A stretch of 64,000 bases of DNA from Kluyvera ascorbata ATCC 33433 (GTDB taxonomy: Bacteria > Pseudomonadota > Gammaproteobacteria > Enterobacterales > Enterobacteriaceae): NCBI RefSeq assembly GCF_000735365.1, contig NZ_JMPL01000008.1, forward strand, positions 21,281 through 85,280. Reading direction: 5' to 3'. Numbering within the stretch: the first letter of the stretch is position 1; every line of letters begins with the position of its first letter. The translations under genes were made by a program, and so were the position numbers. Positions 1-11,744 of this stretch are shown here, in pieces. The notes under the pieces are model-generated. The model was not told where the DNA came from. It did not search any database and saw only the letters and a list, made by a program, of their open reading frames with translations.

Positions 1-463
1 CACCGCGAAGCTGGCAGGTACCGAGCGCGGCGTCACCGAGCCGACCCCAACCTTCTCCGCCTGCTTCGGCGCGGCGTTCCTGTCGCTGCACCCGACGCAG
101 TACGCTGAAGTGCTGGTAAAACGCATGCATGCCGCAGGCGCACAGGCTTACCTGGTGAATACCGGCTGGAACGGCACCGGCAAACGTATCTCTATCCAGA
201 ATACGCGCGCGATTATCGATGCCATCCTCGACGGCTCTCTGGACAACGCAGAAACCTTCACCCTGCCAATGTTCGACCTGCAGATCCCAACGGAACTGCC
301 GGGCGTAGACACCCACATCCTCGACCCGCGCAGCACCTACGGTTCGCCGGAGCAGTGGCAGGAGAAAGCCCAGGCGCTGGCGAAGCTGTTCATTGAGAAC
401 TTCGAGAAATACACCGATACCCCGGCAGGCGCCGCGTTGGTGAGCGCAGGGCCGAAGCTGTAA
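1..463 (+). CDS. pckA: Phosphoenolpyruvate carboxykinase (ATP), C-terminal part
   Basis: The window opens inside this gene; the reading frame is open from base 2 to a TAA ending at 463, giving about 153 C-terminal residues. The translated text matches the E. coli PckA C-terminus closely ([30 protein letters not shown], ending [11 protein letters not shown]). The family converts oxaloacetate and ATP to phosphoenolpyruvate, CO2 and ADP in gluconeogenesis, in the cytosol. The N-terminal part with the kinase-1a and kinase-2 motifs lies outside the window. A hairpin terminator follows directly. Identification is very secure. Confidence 0.97.
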   Translation, partial: TAKLAGTERGVTEPTPTFSACFGAAFLSLHPTQYAEVLVKRMHAAGAQAYLVNTGWNGTGKRISIQNTRAIIDAILDGSLDNAETFTLPMFDLQIPTELPGVDTHILDPRSTYGSPEQWQEKAQALAKLFIENFEKYTDTPAGAALVSAGPKL

Positions 464-481
464 CGGGTAGACACGCAGTCG

Positions 482-513
482 AGCCCTTACCCTTCGGGAT
501 AAGGGCTTTTTTT
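482..513 (+). terminator. Rho-independent terminator of pckA
   Basis: A GC-rich stem begins at 482 (AGCCCTTA...) and closes with TAAGGGCT around a TTCG loop, followed by seven T residues. One base is bulged. It lies 19 bases after the pckA stop and separates pckA from the inserted toxin-antitoxin pair. Confidence 0.9.
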
Positions 514-528
514 ATCCAAATACTTTTT

Positions 529-547
529 AAGTGTACCAGGTACACTT
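529..547. promoter_or_regulatory. Perfect palindrome, probable operator of the HigB/HigA-type module
   Basis: AAGTGTACC-A-GGTACACTT is a 9-bp perfect inverted repeat with a one-base centre, 36 bases before the toxin start. Antitoxins of this family have an HTH domain and repress their own promoter at such palindromes, so this is the likely binding site. Binding itself is inferred. Confidence 0.7.
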
Positions 548-583
548 ATACTTGATGGAAATATCATCTACGCAGGATGCGTA

Positions 584-907
584 ATGTTCACCTTCATCGA
601 ACTACAAGGATTCAGTAAACGGCGTCGGGTCTTATTGCCAGACGATGAATTCTGGGTTTTCCAGGAGATTCTTATTGAGAACCCGGAAGCGGGAGAAACC
701 ATTTCAGGTACAGGCGGTTTCAGGAAAATACGCTGGAATCGTCCTGGGATGGGGAAGCGAGGTGGAGTTCGAGTCATTTACTATAACGTAACGAGTAAAG
801 GCAGGATTTATCTGGCGCTGATTTATCCTAAGAATGAACAAGATGATTTAACTGAAAAGCAGAAAAGTGTTTTGAAGCAGTTATCCAATGCGATGAGGCA
901 ATCATGA
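584..907 (+). CDS. HigB/RelE-family toxin of a type II toxin-antitoxin pair
   Basis: 107 residues, small and basic, with the pattern KIRWNRPGMGKRGGVRVIYY near residues 48-67 and the late segment LIYPKNEQDDLTEKQ, typical of HigB-2/RelE-like (COG4737) toxins. Family members cleave mRNA, usually in the ribosome. The gene lies first in the pair and its stop overlaps the antitoxin start by 4 bases (ATGA), so the two are translationally coupled. Toxin-before-antitoxin order is usual for higBA-type modules. The pair is inserted between pckA and envZ, where K-12 has no gene. The start ATG follows the palindromic operator region. Whether the toxin is active cannot be told from sequence. Confidence 0.85.
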   Translation: MFTFIELQGFSKRRRVLLPDDEFWVFQEILIENPEAGETISGTGGFRKIRWNRPGMGKRGGVRVIYYNVTSKGRIYLALIYPKNEQDDLTEKQKSVLKQLSNAMRQS

Positions 908-1200
908 AAGATGAATTATTTGCCGATCTGCTGGCCAGTGCAGAAGAAATGGTACGCATTGAAAAAGGCGATGAGACGCCAAAACCTGAGCACGTACATA
1001 CCTTTAGCGAGATCGATGTAAAAGCCATTCGTGAAGCCACCGGGCTACGCCAGCAAGATTTTGCTATCGCCGTCGGTGTGAGCTATGACCTGGTAAAAAG
1101 TTGGGAGACAAAACGTCGTCAGCCAACGGGGGCACCACGTAAACTCCTGCTGCTGCTTCAGGCCAACCCATTCATCATTAAGCAGTTGATCGCCATTTAA
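904..1200 (+). CDS. HigA-type HTH antitoxin
   Basis: 98 residues. The C-terminal half is a Cro/CI-type helix-turn-helix (IREATGLRQQDFAIAVGVSYDLVKSWE, about residues 40-65), followed by the RRQPTGAPRKLLLLL pattern seen in antitoxins paired with RelE/HigB toxins. The N-terminal 35 residues are acidic and probably wrap the toxin. It starts inside the toxin stop codon (ATGA overlap at 904-907), which supports co-translation. It should neutralise the upstream toxin and repress the shared promoter at the palindrome at 529-547. Function is inferred from family and context. Confidence 0.85.
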   Translation: MKDELFADLLASAEEMVRIEKGDETPKPEHVHTFSEIDVKAIREATGLRQQDFAIAVGVSYDLVKSWETKRRQPTGAPRKLLLLLQANPFIIKQLIAI

Positions 1201-1215
1201 CGAATCTCATACAAA

Positions 1216-1243
1216 TAGCCCGGCCGAGCGAAGCGACGCCGGG
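1216..1243. repeat. REP-like element
   Basis: TAGCCCGGCC ... GACGCCGGG, a single enterobacterial REP hairpin between the antitoxin gene and the envZ terminator. Confidence 0.75.
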
Positions 1244-1267
1244 ACAACACACCGCACCACACAAACA

Positions 1268-1299
1268 AAAACCGCCGGGGTTTCCCCCAGCGGTTTTTT

Positions 1300-1302
<3 letters not shown>
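1268..1302. terminator. Bidirectional terminator between antitoxin gene and envZ
   Basis: The stem AACCGC...GCGGTT with inner CGGGG/CCCC pairs has T8 on the plus side and an A-rich run before it, so it can stop transcripts from both strands. It overlaps the envZ stop codon at 1300-1302. Confidence 0.85.
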
Positions 1303-3368
<2,066 letters not shown>

Positions 3369-3597
3369 TGTTTTTACTCCCAAAGGTTCGCAACAATTAT
3401 TCAGCATGTATTCTCAAAAAAGCCTGCGCTTGCGACCAGCTAAATCTGGTATAAATTCCAGGCTAAATTGTTACAAAGCATATTTAACAGCGAGTTAAGT
3501 ATACAATGAATCTTAATACACATTATTTATTCTGTCGGCATACTCGCGTAATACGTATTGTGCGTATTCTTTCCTCGGCAGCAGGTAAGCATGGAAC
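3369..3597. promoter_or_regulatory. Divergent ompR / greB control region
   Basis: 229 bases without a gene between two divergent starts. It is AT-rich in the middle, with several -10-like stretches on both strands (for example TGGTATAAAT near 3448 and TATACAAT near 3500). In E. coli this region holds multiple ompR promoters. No specific operator could be assigned by eye. Confidence 0.5.
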
Positions 3598-4071
3598 ATG
3601 AAAACACAGTTGATCACCCGTGAAGGGTACGAAAAGCTCAAAAAAGAGATGGATTATCTCTGGCGCGAAGAGCGCCCGGAGGTCACAAAGAAGGTGACCT
3701 GGGCCGCAAGCCTTGGCGATCGCAGTGAGAATGCTGACTATCAGTATAATAAGAAACGCTTAAGGGAGATTGACCGACGCGTTCGTTATTTGACCAAATG
3801 CCTGGAAAATCTGCGCATTGTCGATTATTCGCCGCAGCAGGAAGGCAAAGTCTTTTTCGGCGCCTGGGTTGAGATAGAAAACGACGACGGCGATACCAAG
3901 CGTTTTCGCATCGTCGGCTACGATGAGATTTTTGGTCGCAAGGACTATATCTCCATCGACTCGCCGATGGCCCGCGCGCTGCTGAAGAAAGAGGTCGGCG
4001 ACCTGGCGGTGGTCAACACCCCGGCGGGTGAAGCAAGCTGGTACGTGAATGAGATCGAATACGTAAAATAA
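3598..4071 (+). CDS. greB: Transcription elongation factor GreB
   Basis: 157 residues, one less than E. coli GreB. The N-terminal coiled coil (about 1-75) carries the acidic tip segment LGDRSENADYQYNKKRLREID, whose D and E residues (D41/E44 in the family) position Mg2+ in the RNA polymerase active site. The C-terminal FKBP-like domain includes VGYDEIFGRKDYISIDSPMARALLKKEVGD. It rescues backtracked RNA polymerase by stimulating transcript cleavage. Divergent from ompR. Only the C-terminal Pro seen in K-12 is missing. Confidence 0.98.
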   Translation: MKTQLITREGYEKLKKEMDYLWREERPEVTKKVTWAASLGDRSENADYQYNKKRLREIDRRVRYLTKCLENLRIVDYSPQQEGKVFFGAWVEIENDDGDTKRFRIVGYDEIFGRKDYISIDSPMARALLKKEVGDLAVVNTPAGEASWYVNEIEYVK

Positions 4072-4170
4072 GACCGGAACAATCCGAAGCCCCTGCTGAT
4101 GACTGGTATTTTTGCCAGTCAATCCGTATAACTGTCCCCTGATTTTATGACCTAACAGTGAAACCAAGCC

Positions 4171-6504
4171 ATGATGAATGATTCGCTCTGCCGCATTATT
4201 GCGGGTGAACTTCAGGCCAGAGCCGAACAGGTGGAAGCCGCCGTTCGCCTGCTTGATGAAGGGAACACCGTGCCGTTTATTGCACGTTATCGTAAGGAAA
4301 TCACCGGCGGACTGGATGATACGCAGCTGCGTAATCTGGAAACCCGCCTCGGGTATCTGCGTGAGCTGGAAGACCGCCGTCAGGCCATTCTGAAATCCAT
4401 CGGTGAGCAAGGTAAGCTGACCGAGGCGCTGGAAAAAGCCATCAACGGCACGCTCAACAAAACCGAGCTGGAAGACCTCTACTTACCTTACAAACAAAAG
4501 CGCCGCACCCGCGGGCAGATTGCCATTGAAGCGGGCCTTGAGCCGCTGGCCGACCTGCTGTGGAGCGAGCCGTCCCACGACCCGGAAACCGAAGCCGCTA
4601 AATTTATCGATGCCGATAAGGGCGTTGCGGACACCAAAGCGGCCCTTGATGGCGCACGCTATATCCTGATGGAGCGCTTCGCGGAAGACGCAGGCCTGCT
4701 GGCGAAAGTGCGTGACTACCTATGGAAGAACGCCCATCTGGTTGCCAAAGTGGTCAGCGGTAAAGAAGAAGAAGGCGCTAAGTTCCGCGACTACTTCGAC
4801 CACCACGAACCTATTTCCACCACCCCTTCCCACCGCGCGCTAGCGATGTTCCGCGGGCGTAATGAAGGCGTGCTGCAACTCTCTCTCAACGCCGACCCAC
4901 AGTACGACGAGCCGCCGAAAGAGAGCTACTGCGAACAGATTATTATCGACCACCTCGGCCTGCGCCTGAACAACGCGCCGGCGGACAGCTGGCGTAAAGG
5001 CGTGGTGAGCTGGACCTGGCGCATCAAGGTGCTGATGCACCTCGAAACCGAACTGATGGGCACCGTGCGCGAACGTGCGGAAGATGAAGCCATTAACGTC
5101 TTCGCCCGCAATCTGCACGATCTGCTGATGGCTGCACCGGCTGGCCTGCGTGCCACCATGGGCCTTGATCCGGGCCTGCGTACCGGCGTCAAAGTGGCAG
5201 TAGTTGACGGTACCGGCAAGCTGGTCGCCACCGACACCATTTATCCGCATACCGGTCAGGCGGCGAAAGCCGCGGTTGTCGTCGCCACACTGTGCGAAAA
5301 GCACAACGTAGAGCTGGTGGCTATCGGTAACGGGACAGCGTCTCGCGAAACCGAACGCTTCTTCCTCGACGTACAGCAGCAGTTCCCGAAAGTCACCGCC
5401 CAGAAGGTGATCGTCAGCGAAGCGGGCGCATCCGTCTACTCTGCCTCTGAACTGGCGGCGCTGGAGTTCCCGGACCTCGACGTTTCCCTGCGCGGCGCGG
5501 TGTCTATCGCCCGTCGTTTACAAGATCCGCTGGCAGAACTGGTGAAAATCGACCCGAAATCCATCGGGGTCGGCCAATATCAGCATGACGTTAGCCAGAC
5601 TCAGCTGGCGCGTAAGCTTGATGCAGTCGTAGAAGACTGCGTAAACGCCGTCGGCGTAGACCTGAACACCGCCTCCGTGCCGCTGCTGACCCGCGTAGCA
5701 GGCCTGACGCGCATGATGGCGCAGAACATCGTCGCCTGGCGCGACGAGAACGGTCAGTTCCAGAATCGCCAGCAGTTGCTGAAGGTGAGTCGTCTGGGGC
5801 CAAAAGCGTTTGAGCAGTGCGCTGGCTTCCTGCGCATTAACCACGGCGACAACCCGCTGGATGCCTCAACCGTTCACCCGGAAGCCTATCCGGTGGTCGA
5901 GCGTATTCTGGCCGCCACGCAGCAGGCGCTGAAGGATTTAATGGGCAACAGCAATGAACTCAGAAACCTGAAAGCCTCTGAATTCACCGACGAGCGTTTC
6001 GGTGTGCCAACCGTTACCGACATCATCAAAGAGCTGGAAAAACCGGGCCGCGATCCGCGTCCTGAGTTCAAAACCGCGAAGTTTGCCGATGGTGTAGAAA
6101 CCATGAACGACCTGCTTCCGGGAATGATCCTCGAAGGTGCCGTCACCAACGTCACCAACTTTGGTGCGTTTGTCGATATCGGCGTGCATCAGGATGGCCT
6201 GGTCCACATCTCTTCGCTGGCGGATAAGTTTGTCGAAGACCCACACACCGTGGTGAAAGCGGGCGATATCGTCAAAGTGAAGGTGCTGGAAGTGGATCTG
6301 CAGCGTAAACGCATTGCGCTGACCATGCGCCTTGACGAGCAGCCGGGTGAAACCAACGCCCGTCGCGGTGGCGGTAACGATCGCAGCCAGGGCAACAACC
6401 GCCCGGCAGCGAAAGCGGCAAAACCTCGCGGACGCGAAGCGCAGCCTGCGGGCAACAGCGCGATGATGGATGCGCTGGCAGCCGCCATGGGCAAAAAACG
6501 CTAA
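4171..6504 (+). CDS. yhgF: RNA-binding transcription accessory protein Tex (YhgF)
   Basis: 777 residues, near identical in layout to E. coli YhgF. Order: N-terminal helical/HTH region (about 1-190), YqgF/RNase H-like domain (about 325-455, [16 protein letters not shown]), helix-hairpin-helix repeats (about 490-640, [15 protein letters not shown] and [11 protein letters not shown]), S1 RNA-binding domain (about 652-722, [24 protein letters not shown]), and a basic Gly/Arg/Pro-rich tail. Tex proteins bind RNA and support transcription elongation and translation fidelity. The two tandem ATGs at 4171 match the K-12 start (MMNDS). It lies 99 bases after greB and may be its own unit. Confidence 0.97.
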   Translation: MMNDSLCRIIAGELQARAEQVEAAVRLLDEGNTVPFIARYRKEITGGLDDTQLRNLETRLGYLRELEDRRQAILKSIGEQGKLTEALEKAINGTLNKTELEDLYLPYKQKRRTRGQIAIEAGLEPLADLLWSEPSHDPETEAAKFIDADKGVADTKAALDGARYILMERFAEDAGLLAKVRDYLWKNAHLVAKVVSGKEEEGAKFRDYFDHHEPISTTPSHRALAMFRGRNEGVLQLSLNADPQYDEPPKESYCEQIIIDHLGLRLNNAPADSWRKGVVSWTWRIKVLMHLETELMGTVRERAEDEAINVFARNLHDLLMAAPAGLRATMGLDPGLRTGVKVAVVDGTGKLVATDTIYPHTGQAAKAAVVVATLCEKHNVELVAIGNGTASRETERFFLDVQQQFPKVTAQKVIVSEAGASVYSASELAALEFPDLDVSLRGAVSIARRLQDPLAELVKIDPKSIGVGQYQHDVSQTQLARKLDAVVEDCVNAVGVDLNTASVPLLTRVAGLTRMMAQNIVAWRDENGQFQNRQQLLKVSRLGPKAFEQCAGFLRINHGDNPLDASTVHPEAYPVVERILAATQQALKDLMGNSNELRNLKASEFTDERFGVPTVTDIIKELEKPGRDPRPEFKTAKFADGVETMNDLLPGMILEGAVTNVTNFGAFVDIGVHQDGLVHISSLADKFVEDPHTVVKAGDIVKVKVLEVDLQRKRIALTMRLDEQPGETNARRGGGNDRSQGNNRPAAKAAKPRGREAQPAGNSAMMDALAAAMGKKR

Positions 6505-6513
6505 TCGAAACCA

Positions 6514-6596
6514 GTAGCCCGGCCGAGCACAGCGACGCCGGGAACCGCTCCAGAGCCTCCCCGACGTCGGCGTTAAAACGCCTCGCCCGGTCTGCC
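6514..6596. repeat. REP pair (BIME) after yhgF
   Basis: Two inverted REP units: GTAGCCCGGCCGAGC...GACGCCGGG (6514-6542) and CCGACGTCGGCG...CCTCGCCCGG (6561-6590). It lies 9 bases past the yhgF stop and probably protects or ends that transcript. Confidence 0.8.
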
Positions 6597-6746
6597 GCTT
6601 ATTTGGCATATCTCAGCCATTATTATCTTCCGTTCAGCTTTTAATAATAAGCCTCATCACGTTTTATTTTATTAACCAATGAAACCTTAATTAAACATTA
6701 AGCGAAGAAAATAATATTTAATTCATTCACAGCTACAATGCGTTGC

Positions 6747-6760
6747 TTGCGTCATATCAA
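6747..6760 (+). promoter_or_regulatory. FNR-like site upstream of feoA
   Basis: TTGCG-TCAT-ATCAA matches the FNR consensus TTGAT-N4-ATCAA at 8 of 10 positions. Anaerobic activation of feo by FNR is known in E. coli, so the match is plausible; binding is inferred. Confidence 0.55.
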
Positions 6761-6810
6761 AAAAAGTGCAAATTCCGTTCGAAATTCCCACCGATCGCAT
6801 AATATGTATT

Positions 6811-6840
6811 GATGATAAAAACCATTCTCATTATCATCAT
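6811..6840 (+). promoter_or_regulatory. Fur-box-like region of the feo operon
   Basis: The segment contains CATTCTCATTATCATCAT, overlapping hexamer repeats of the NATWAT type that Fur recognises, with GATGAT on the left. The best 19-base alignment to GATAATGATAATCATTATC matches 12 positions with a strong right half. Fur repression of feoABC under iron is established in E. coli. Confidence 0.65.
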
Positions 6841-6849
6841 ATTCAGTAA

Positions 6850-7167
<318 letters not shown>

Positions 7168-7198
7168 TAACTTCAGCCCGGCACTAAGAGTCTGAAAA

Positions 7199-9517
7199 AT
7201 GAAAAAATTAACCATCGGTTTAATTGGTAATCCTAATTCCGGCAAGACAACCTTATTTAACCAGCTCACCGGCGCGCGCCAGCGCGTGGGCAACTGGGCC
7301 GGGGTAACGGTTGAGCGTAAAGAAGGTGCATTCTCCACCACCGATCATCAGGTCACCCTCGTCGACCTGCCGGGCACCTACTCGCTGACCACCATTTCGT
7401 CGCAAACCTCGCTGGATGAGCAGATTGCCTGTCACTACATTCTGAGCGGCGATGCCGACCTGCTGATTAACGTGGTCGATGCCTCCAACCTCGAACGTAA
7501 CCTTTACCTGACGCTGCAACTTCTCGAACTGGGCATTCCGTGCGTGGTGGCGCTGAACATGCTCGACATTGCCGAGAAACAGCAAATCCGCATCGACGTG
7601 GATGCGCTCTCTGCCCGCCTCGGCTGTCCGGTTGTACCGCTGGTTTCCACCCGCGCTCGCGGAATTGAAGCGCTGAAAATGGCCATTGACCGCCATCAGG
7701 GCAATGAGTCAATTGAGCTGGTGCACTACCCGCAGCCGCTGCTGCGCGAAGCCGATAACCTGGCAAAAGAGATGTCGCAGGAAATCCCTGAACGTCAACG
7801 CCACTGGCTGGGTATGCAGATGCTCGAAGGTGATATCTATAGCAGCGCCTACGCCGGAGATGCCGCACACAAGCTGGACGTTTCCCTGGCGCATCTTAGC
7901 GAAGAGATGGACGACCCCGCGCTGCACATCGCCGACGCACGCTACCAGAGCATTGCCGCGATTTGCGATGCCGTCAGCAACACCCTGACCGCCGAGCCAA
8001 GCCGCTTCACCGCCGCGATGGATAGAATCGTCCTCAACCGCGTGCTGGGCCTGCCGATTTTCCTATTCGTGATGTACCTGATGTTCTTGCTGGCGATTAA
8101 CATCGGCGGTGCGTTGCAGCCAATCTTCGACGGCGGCTCCGTTGCCATCTTTATCCACGGTATTCAATGGATTGGCTACCAGCTGCATTTCCCGGACTGG
8201 CTGACGGTCTTCCTGGCGCAGGGTATCGGTGGCGGTATCAACACCGTGCTGCCGCTCGTGCCGCAAATCGGCATGATGTACCTGTTCCTCTCCTTCCTTG
8301 AGGACTCCGGGTACATGGCGCGCGCCGCATTCGTCATGGACCGTCTGATGCAGTCTCTGGGTCTGCCGGGTAAATCGTTCGTACCGCTGATCGTCGGCTT
8401 CGGCTGTAACGTGCCATCGGTCATGGGCGCACGTACCCTCGATGCCCCGCGTGAACGTCTGATGACCATCATGATGGCGCCGTTTATGTCCTGCGGCGCG
8501 CGTCTGGCTATCTTCGCCGTCTTCGCCGCCGCCTTCTTCGGCCAGGGCGGAGCGCTGGTGGTCTTCTCCCTGTACGTGCTGGGTATTGTTATCGCCATCC
8601 TGACCGGCCTGATGCTCAAATACACCATCATGCGCGGCGAAGCGTCTCCGTTCGTGATGGAACTGCCGGTGTACCACGTACCGCACATTAAGAGCCTGAT
8701 TATCCAGACCTGGCAGCGCCTGAAAGGCTTCGTACTGCGCGCCGGTAAAGTTATCGTTATCGTCAGTATCTTCCTGAGCGCGCTGAACAGCTTCTCGTTC
8801 AGCGGCAAAATCGTCGACAACATCAACGATTCCGCACTGGCCTCCGTCAGCCGCGCGATCACCCCGGTGTTTAAACCAATTGGCGTGCATGATGATAACT
8901 GGCAGGCCACCGTGGGTCTGTTTACCGGTGCGATGGCGAAAGAAGTGGTGGTCGGTACGCTGAACACCCTCTACACCGCCGAAAACATTCAGAACGAAGA
9001 GTTTAATCCACAGGAGTTCAGCCTCGGTGAAGAGCTGCTCGCCGCAGCGGATGAAACCTGGCAAGGGCTGAAAGACACCTTTAGTCTGAGCGTACTGGCT
9101 AACCCAATCGAAGCCAGTAAAGGCGACGGTAATATGGAAACCGGTGCCATGGGCGTGATGAGCAGTAAATTCGGCAGCGCGGCAGCAGCCTACAGCTACC
9201 TGATTTTCGTTCTGCTCTATGTTCCGTGCATCTCGGTGATGGGGGCGATTGCCCGTGAGTCGAGCCGCGGCTGGATGACCTTCTCCATTCTGTGGGGTCT
9301 GAACATCGCCTACTCACTGTCTACGCTGTACTACCAGGCGGTGAGCTTCAGCCAGCACCCACGCTACAGCCTGGTGTGCATCCTGGCGGTGATTCTGTTC
9401 AACGTGGTGGTGATTGGTCTGCTGCGCCGTGCCCGTAGCCGGGTGGATGTCTCCCTGCTGGCGACAAGCAAAACCCCGACCTCCTGCTGCTCTAGCCCGG
9501 CAGGCGATTGTCACTAG
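7199..9517 (+). CDS. feoB: Ferrous iron transporter FeoB
   Basis: 772 residues. N-terminal G domain with G1 GNPNSGKT (10-17), G3 DLPG and G4 NMLD, followed by the helical GDI-like spacer (to about 270). Then a membrane domain with two Gate repeats, including [21 protein letters not shown] with the conserved Cys, and the second gate near [31 protein letters not shown]. The C-terminus has a Cys pair ([11 protein letters not shown]). It moves Fe(II) across the inner membrane. Middle gene of the operon; feoC begins 8 bases after its stop. Intact. Confidence 0.98.
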   Translation: MKKLTIGLIGNPNSGKTTLFNQLTGARQRVGNWAGVTVERKEGAFSTTDHQVTLVDLPGTYSLTTISSQTSLDEQIACHYILSGDADLLINVVDASNLERNLYLTLQLLELGIPCVVALNMLDIAEKQQIRIDVDALSARLGCPVVPLVSTRARGIEALKMAIDRHQGNESIELVHYPQPLLREADNLAKEMSQEIPERQRHWLGMQMLEGDIYSSAYAGDAAHKLDVSLAHLSEEMDDPALHIADARYQSIAAICDAVSNTLTAEPSRFTAAMDRIVLNRVLGLPIFLFVMYLMFLLAINIGGALQPIFDGGSVAIFIHGIQWIGYQLHFPDWLTVFLAQGIGGGINTVLPLVPQIGMMYLFLSFLEDSGYMARAAFVMDRLMQSLGLPGKSFVPLIVGFGCNVPSVMGARTLDAPRERLMTIMMAPFMSCGARLAIFAVFAAAFFGQGGALVVFSLYVLGIVIAILTGLMLKYTIMRGEASPFVMELPVYHVPHIKSLIIQTWQRLKGFVLRAGKVIVIVSIFLSALNSFSFSGKIVDNINDSALASVSRAITPVFKPIGVHDDNWQATVGLFTGAMAKEVVVGTLNTLYTAENIQNEEFNPQEFSLGEELLAAADETWQGLKDTFSLSVLANPIEASKGDGNMETGAMGVMSSKFGSAAAAYSYLIFVLLYVPCISVMGAIARESSRGWMTFSILWGLNIAYSLSTLYYQAVSFSQHPRYSLVCILAVILFNVVVIGLLRRARSRVDVSLLATSKTPTSCCSSPAGDCH

Positions 9518-9525
9518 GAGTCAAC

Positions 9526-9762
9526 ATGGCATCATTGATTGAAGTACGCGATATGCTGGCATTGCAGGGACGCATGGAAGCTTCACAGCTCAGCGCCCAA
9601 CTGCATACGCCGCAGCCGCTGATCGATGCCATGCTGAGTCGCCTGGAAGCCATGGGGAAAGTCATGAAAATTGACGAAGAACCTGATGGATGTCTGACCG
9701 GTAGTTGTAAAAGCTGCCCGGAAGGAAAAGCCTGCTTACGTCAGTGGTGGGCGCTACGCTAA
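9526..9762 (+). CDS. feoC: FeoC, [Fe-S]-dependent regulator of FeoB
   Basis: 78 residues from [16 protein letters not shown], the K-12 length. The winged-helix fold is followed by a loop with four Cys ([15 protein letters not shown], about residues 56-70) that bind an Fe-S cluster in the family. In related bacteria FeoC protects FeoB from FtsH proteolysis; a transcriptional role has also been proposed. The ATG at 9526 is preferred over an in-frame start 18 bases earlier that lies inside the feoB end. Last gene of feoABC. Confidence 0.96.
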   Translation: MASLIEVRDMLALQGRMEASQLSAQLHTPQPLIDAMLSRLEAMGKVMKIDEEPDGCLTGSCKSCPEGKACLRQWWALR

Positions 9763-9767
9763 AACGT

Positions 9768-9795
9768 ATTCCCGGCGTGAACAAACGCCGGGAAT
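9768..9795. terminator. Hairpin between convergent feoC and DUF1471 gene
   Basis: An 11-bp perfect stem ATTCCCGGCGT / ACGCCGGGAAT with loop GAACAA, 5 bases after feoC. There is no T run on the plus strand, so termination efficiency is uncertain. Confidence 0.6.
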
Positions 9796-9811
9796 AACAT
9801 GTTCGACCGAC

Positions 9812-10081
9812 TTACTTATAGACGTCCGCATTACCGTGAACGGTTTTCTCGTTCTTCTCACCCGCAATGATCACATAGTACTTGCCGCCCAGCTCATCCG
9901 CCTTTTTAGACAGATCGTGTTTAGCATCCATTGGCGAGGTCGTGTTTGACGTGGTGATGTTACCGATTTTAGTCAGATTCATCTTAGCAACGTCTTCTTT
10001 AGTGATTTCCTTGGCCGCAAATGCACCAAATGAAAGCGAACCGATAACCAGAGATGCAACAATACCTGTAACGAGTTTCAT
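9812..10081 (-). CDS. DUF1471 (YhcN/BhsA family) small secreted protein
   Basis: 89 residues from MKLVTGIVASLVIGS. A signal peptide with hydrophobic core ends at AFA|AKE (about residue 22). The mature part carries the DUF1471 pattern KIGNITTSNTTSPMDAKHDLSKKADELGGKYYVIIAGEKNEKTVHGNADVYK. Family members (YhcN, BhsA, McbA, YdgH) are periplasmic or outer-membrane stress proteins affecting biofilm and acid or oxidative stress. The start five codons downstream of the first in-frame ATG is chosen because it fits a signal peptide. It occupies the place where K-12 has yhgA. The exact paralogue is not identified. Confidence 0.85.
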   Translation of the reverse strand: MKLVTGIVASLVIGSLSFGAFAAKEITKEDVAKMNLTKIGNITTSNTTSPMDAKHDLSKKADELGGKYYVIIAGEKNEKTVHGNADVYK

Positions 10082-10190
10082 AGGCCTACACTCCATTCAG
10101 TTATTTTCGTAGGTGACAGTGGCCCGCCGAAATAGCCAGCCACCGTAACAAGTTAAGTATTGCTACAAATTTGCCATTTACCACGTCAGG

Positions 10191-10973
10191 CTAAAAATAA
10201 TTCCGTAAGCGTTGTTTGAGCGCCAGCAACGGTTCGCAGAATGCCTGCGGATGCGAAATAAACGGCGCATGAGCCGCCTTATCAAACACCAGCGATTCGC
10301 TCTGCGGCCACTGGGCATCCAGCAGCGGTACAATTTTTCTTGGAACCAATCCATCAAGCCGACCGTATAGACGCAGGAACGGTACCGTCAGCGCGGCGAG
10401 CGGCTGGCGCAGGTCAGCGGTTTTAAGGATCTCCAGCCCGCCGTTCAGTACCTCGGAAGAGGGCATCGGCAGGGATAGCACCGTCTGCTTCAGCGCACGG
10501 GCATCCTGACGGGCGCTTTCAGTGCCCAGCGTTTGCAGCGCCAGGAAACGCTCTACGGTGCGCTGGAAGTCTTCGCTAAGCTGTTGCTGGAACCCGCCGA
10601 GCACCTCAGGCTTAATGCCCGGCCACTCTTCATGCGCGCTAAAACATGGTGACGATGCGACGGTGACCAGCGCCTCAACGCGTTCCGGGTGGCGTAATGC
10701 CACTTCGCTTGCCACCAGTCCTCCCAGGCTCCAGCCAAGCCAGATAGCCTTTGCTGGCGCTTTTTCCAGCACGCGATCGGCCATCTCTTCCAGCGAAAGT
10801 GCACCAAATCCGCCGCTGCGACCATAGCCCGGTAGGTCGACCAGATGCAGCGTAAAATGCGCGCCTAATTCCGGCGTGATGCAATCCCAGACCTGGGCAT
10901 TCAGCCCCCATCCGTGCAGCAGCACAAGATGACAATTTCCTTCGCCCGTGGTTTGCCACCAGATGTCGTTCAT
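10191..10973 (-). CDS. bioH: Pimeloyl-ACP methyl ester esterase BioH
   Basis: 260 residues (K-12 256). Alpha/beta hydrolase with catalytic triad visible: Ser82 in GWSLGG, Asp207 ([12 protein letters not shown]) and His235 (KAAHAPF), and the oxyanion region [13 protein letters not shown]. It removes the methyl group from pimeloyl-ACP methyl ester, ending the BioC-BioH route to the biotin pimeloyl chain. It stands alone, divergent from gntX with a 38-base gap. Intact. Confidence 0.97.
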   Translation of the reverse strand: MNDIWWQTTGEGNCHLVLLHGWGLNAQVWDCITPELGAHFTLHLVDLPGYGRSGGFGALSLEEMADRVLEKAPAKAIWLGWSLGGLVASEVALRHPERVEALVTVASSPCFSAHEEWPGIKPEVLGGFQQQLSEDFQRTVERFLALQTLGTESARQDARALKQTVLSLPMPSSEVLNGGLEILKTADLRQPLAALTVPFLRLYGRLDGLVPRKIVPLLDAQWPQSESLVFDKAAHAPFISHPQAFCEPLLALKQRLRNYF

Positions 10974-11011
10974 CAGCTATTGTTCTCGTTTTATCAGTTC
11001 AGGAGGCGATT

Positions 11012-11686
11012 ATGCTAACAGTCCACGGCTCGTGCTGGCTATGCAAAATGCCGCTGGCGCTACCGGCGTGGGGTATCTGCTCGCGCTGTACCGGCGCGGT
11101 CACTCTAAGGATGTGTCTTTGTCCGCAGTGCGGGTTACCTTCAGCCGACAGAAACGTCCCCTGCGGACGCTGCTTGCAAAAACCGCCGCCCTGGCAACGG
11201 CTGGTCGCGATTAACGACTATCAACCGCCGCTCAGTACCTTGATTCATCACTTCAAGTTTAGCGGTCAGCCAGAGCTTGCTCCTGCACTGGCGCGCCTAC
11301 TGCTGCTGGCCGTGCGGCAAAACGCCATGCGACCTATACCGCAACAGCTTATCAGCGTGCCGCTGTGGCAACGCCGTCACTGGCGTCGGGGGTATAACCA
11401 GAGCGAGCTGCTCTGCCAGGCGCTGGCAAAATGGCTGCCCTGTGAGTTCAACTCGCGCGCGCTTACCCGTACCCGGCCAACGGCCACGCAGCATCAGCTC
11501 AGCGCGCGGCTGCGCAAGCAGAACCTGAAAAATGCGTTCCAGCTTGAATTACCGGTTCAGGGTCGCCATATGGTTGTTGTGGATGATGTCGTCACCACAG
11601 GCAGCACCGTTGCCGAGATTTCCCGGCTTCTTTTGCGAAATGGCGCGGCGAGCGTTCAGGTATGGTGTCTGTGTCGCACCTTGTAG
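11012..11686 (+). CDS. gntX: ComF/GntX family phosphoribosyltransferase-like protein
   Basis: 224 residues. The N-terminal zinc-finger-like Cys pairs (CWLCKMP, CSRCTG, CPQCGLP, CGRCLQ) precede a PRTase fold with the PRPP-binding loop VVVDDVVTTGST (about 188-199) and the WRRGYNQSELL segment. This is the ComF layout; E. coli GntX (YhgH) is the counterpart. ComF is linked to DNA uptake for nutrition in other bacteria, and the gene was named for a gluconate phenotype; its biochemical role is not settled. Divergent from bioH and upstream of nfuA. Confidence 0.94.
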   Translation: MLTVHGSCWLCKMPLALPAWGICSRCTGAVTLRMCLCPQCGLPSADRNVPCGRCLQKPPPWQRLVAINDYQPPLSTLIHHFKFSGQPELAPALARLLLLAVRQNAMRPIPQQLISVPLWQRRHWRRGYNQSELLCQALAKWLPCEFNSRALTRTRPTATQHQLSARLRKQNLKNAFQLELPVQGRHMVVVDDVVTTGSTVAEISRLLLRNGAASVQVWCLCRTL

Positions 11687-11744
11687 ACCCCCATCTATGG
11701 GCGTATTATAACCAACTAAAGTAGTCAACTATTAGGTCAAAGCT

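Noticed and set aside
3369-3407. Longer ompR start with 13 extra codons
   Set aside because: The extra residues do not belong to the receiver domain; MQENYKILVVDDD is the conserved start.
8063-9064. A 333-codon open frame antisense to feoB
   Set aside because: Same reason: shadow of a conserved membrane protein, with no domain.
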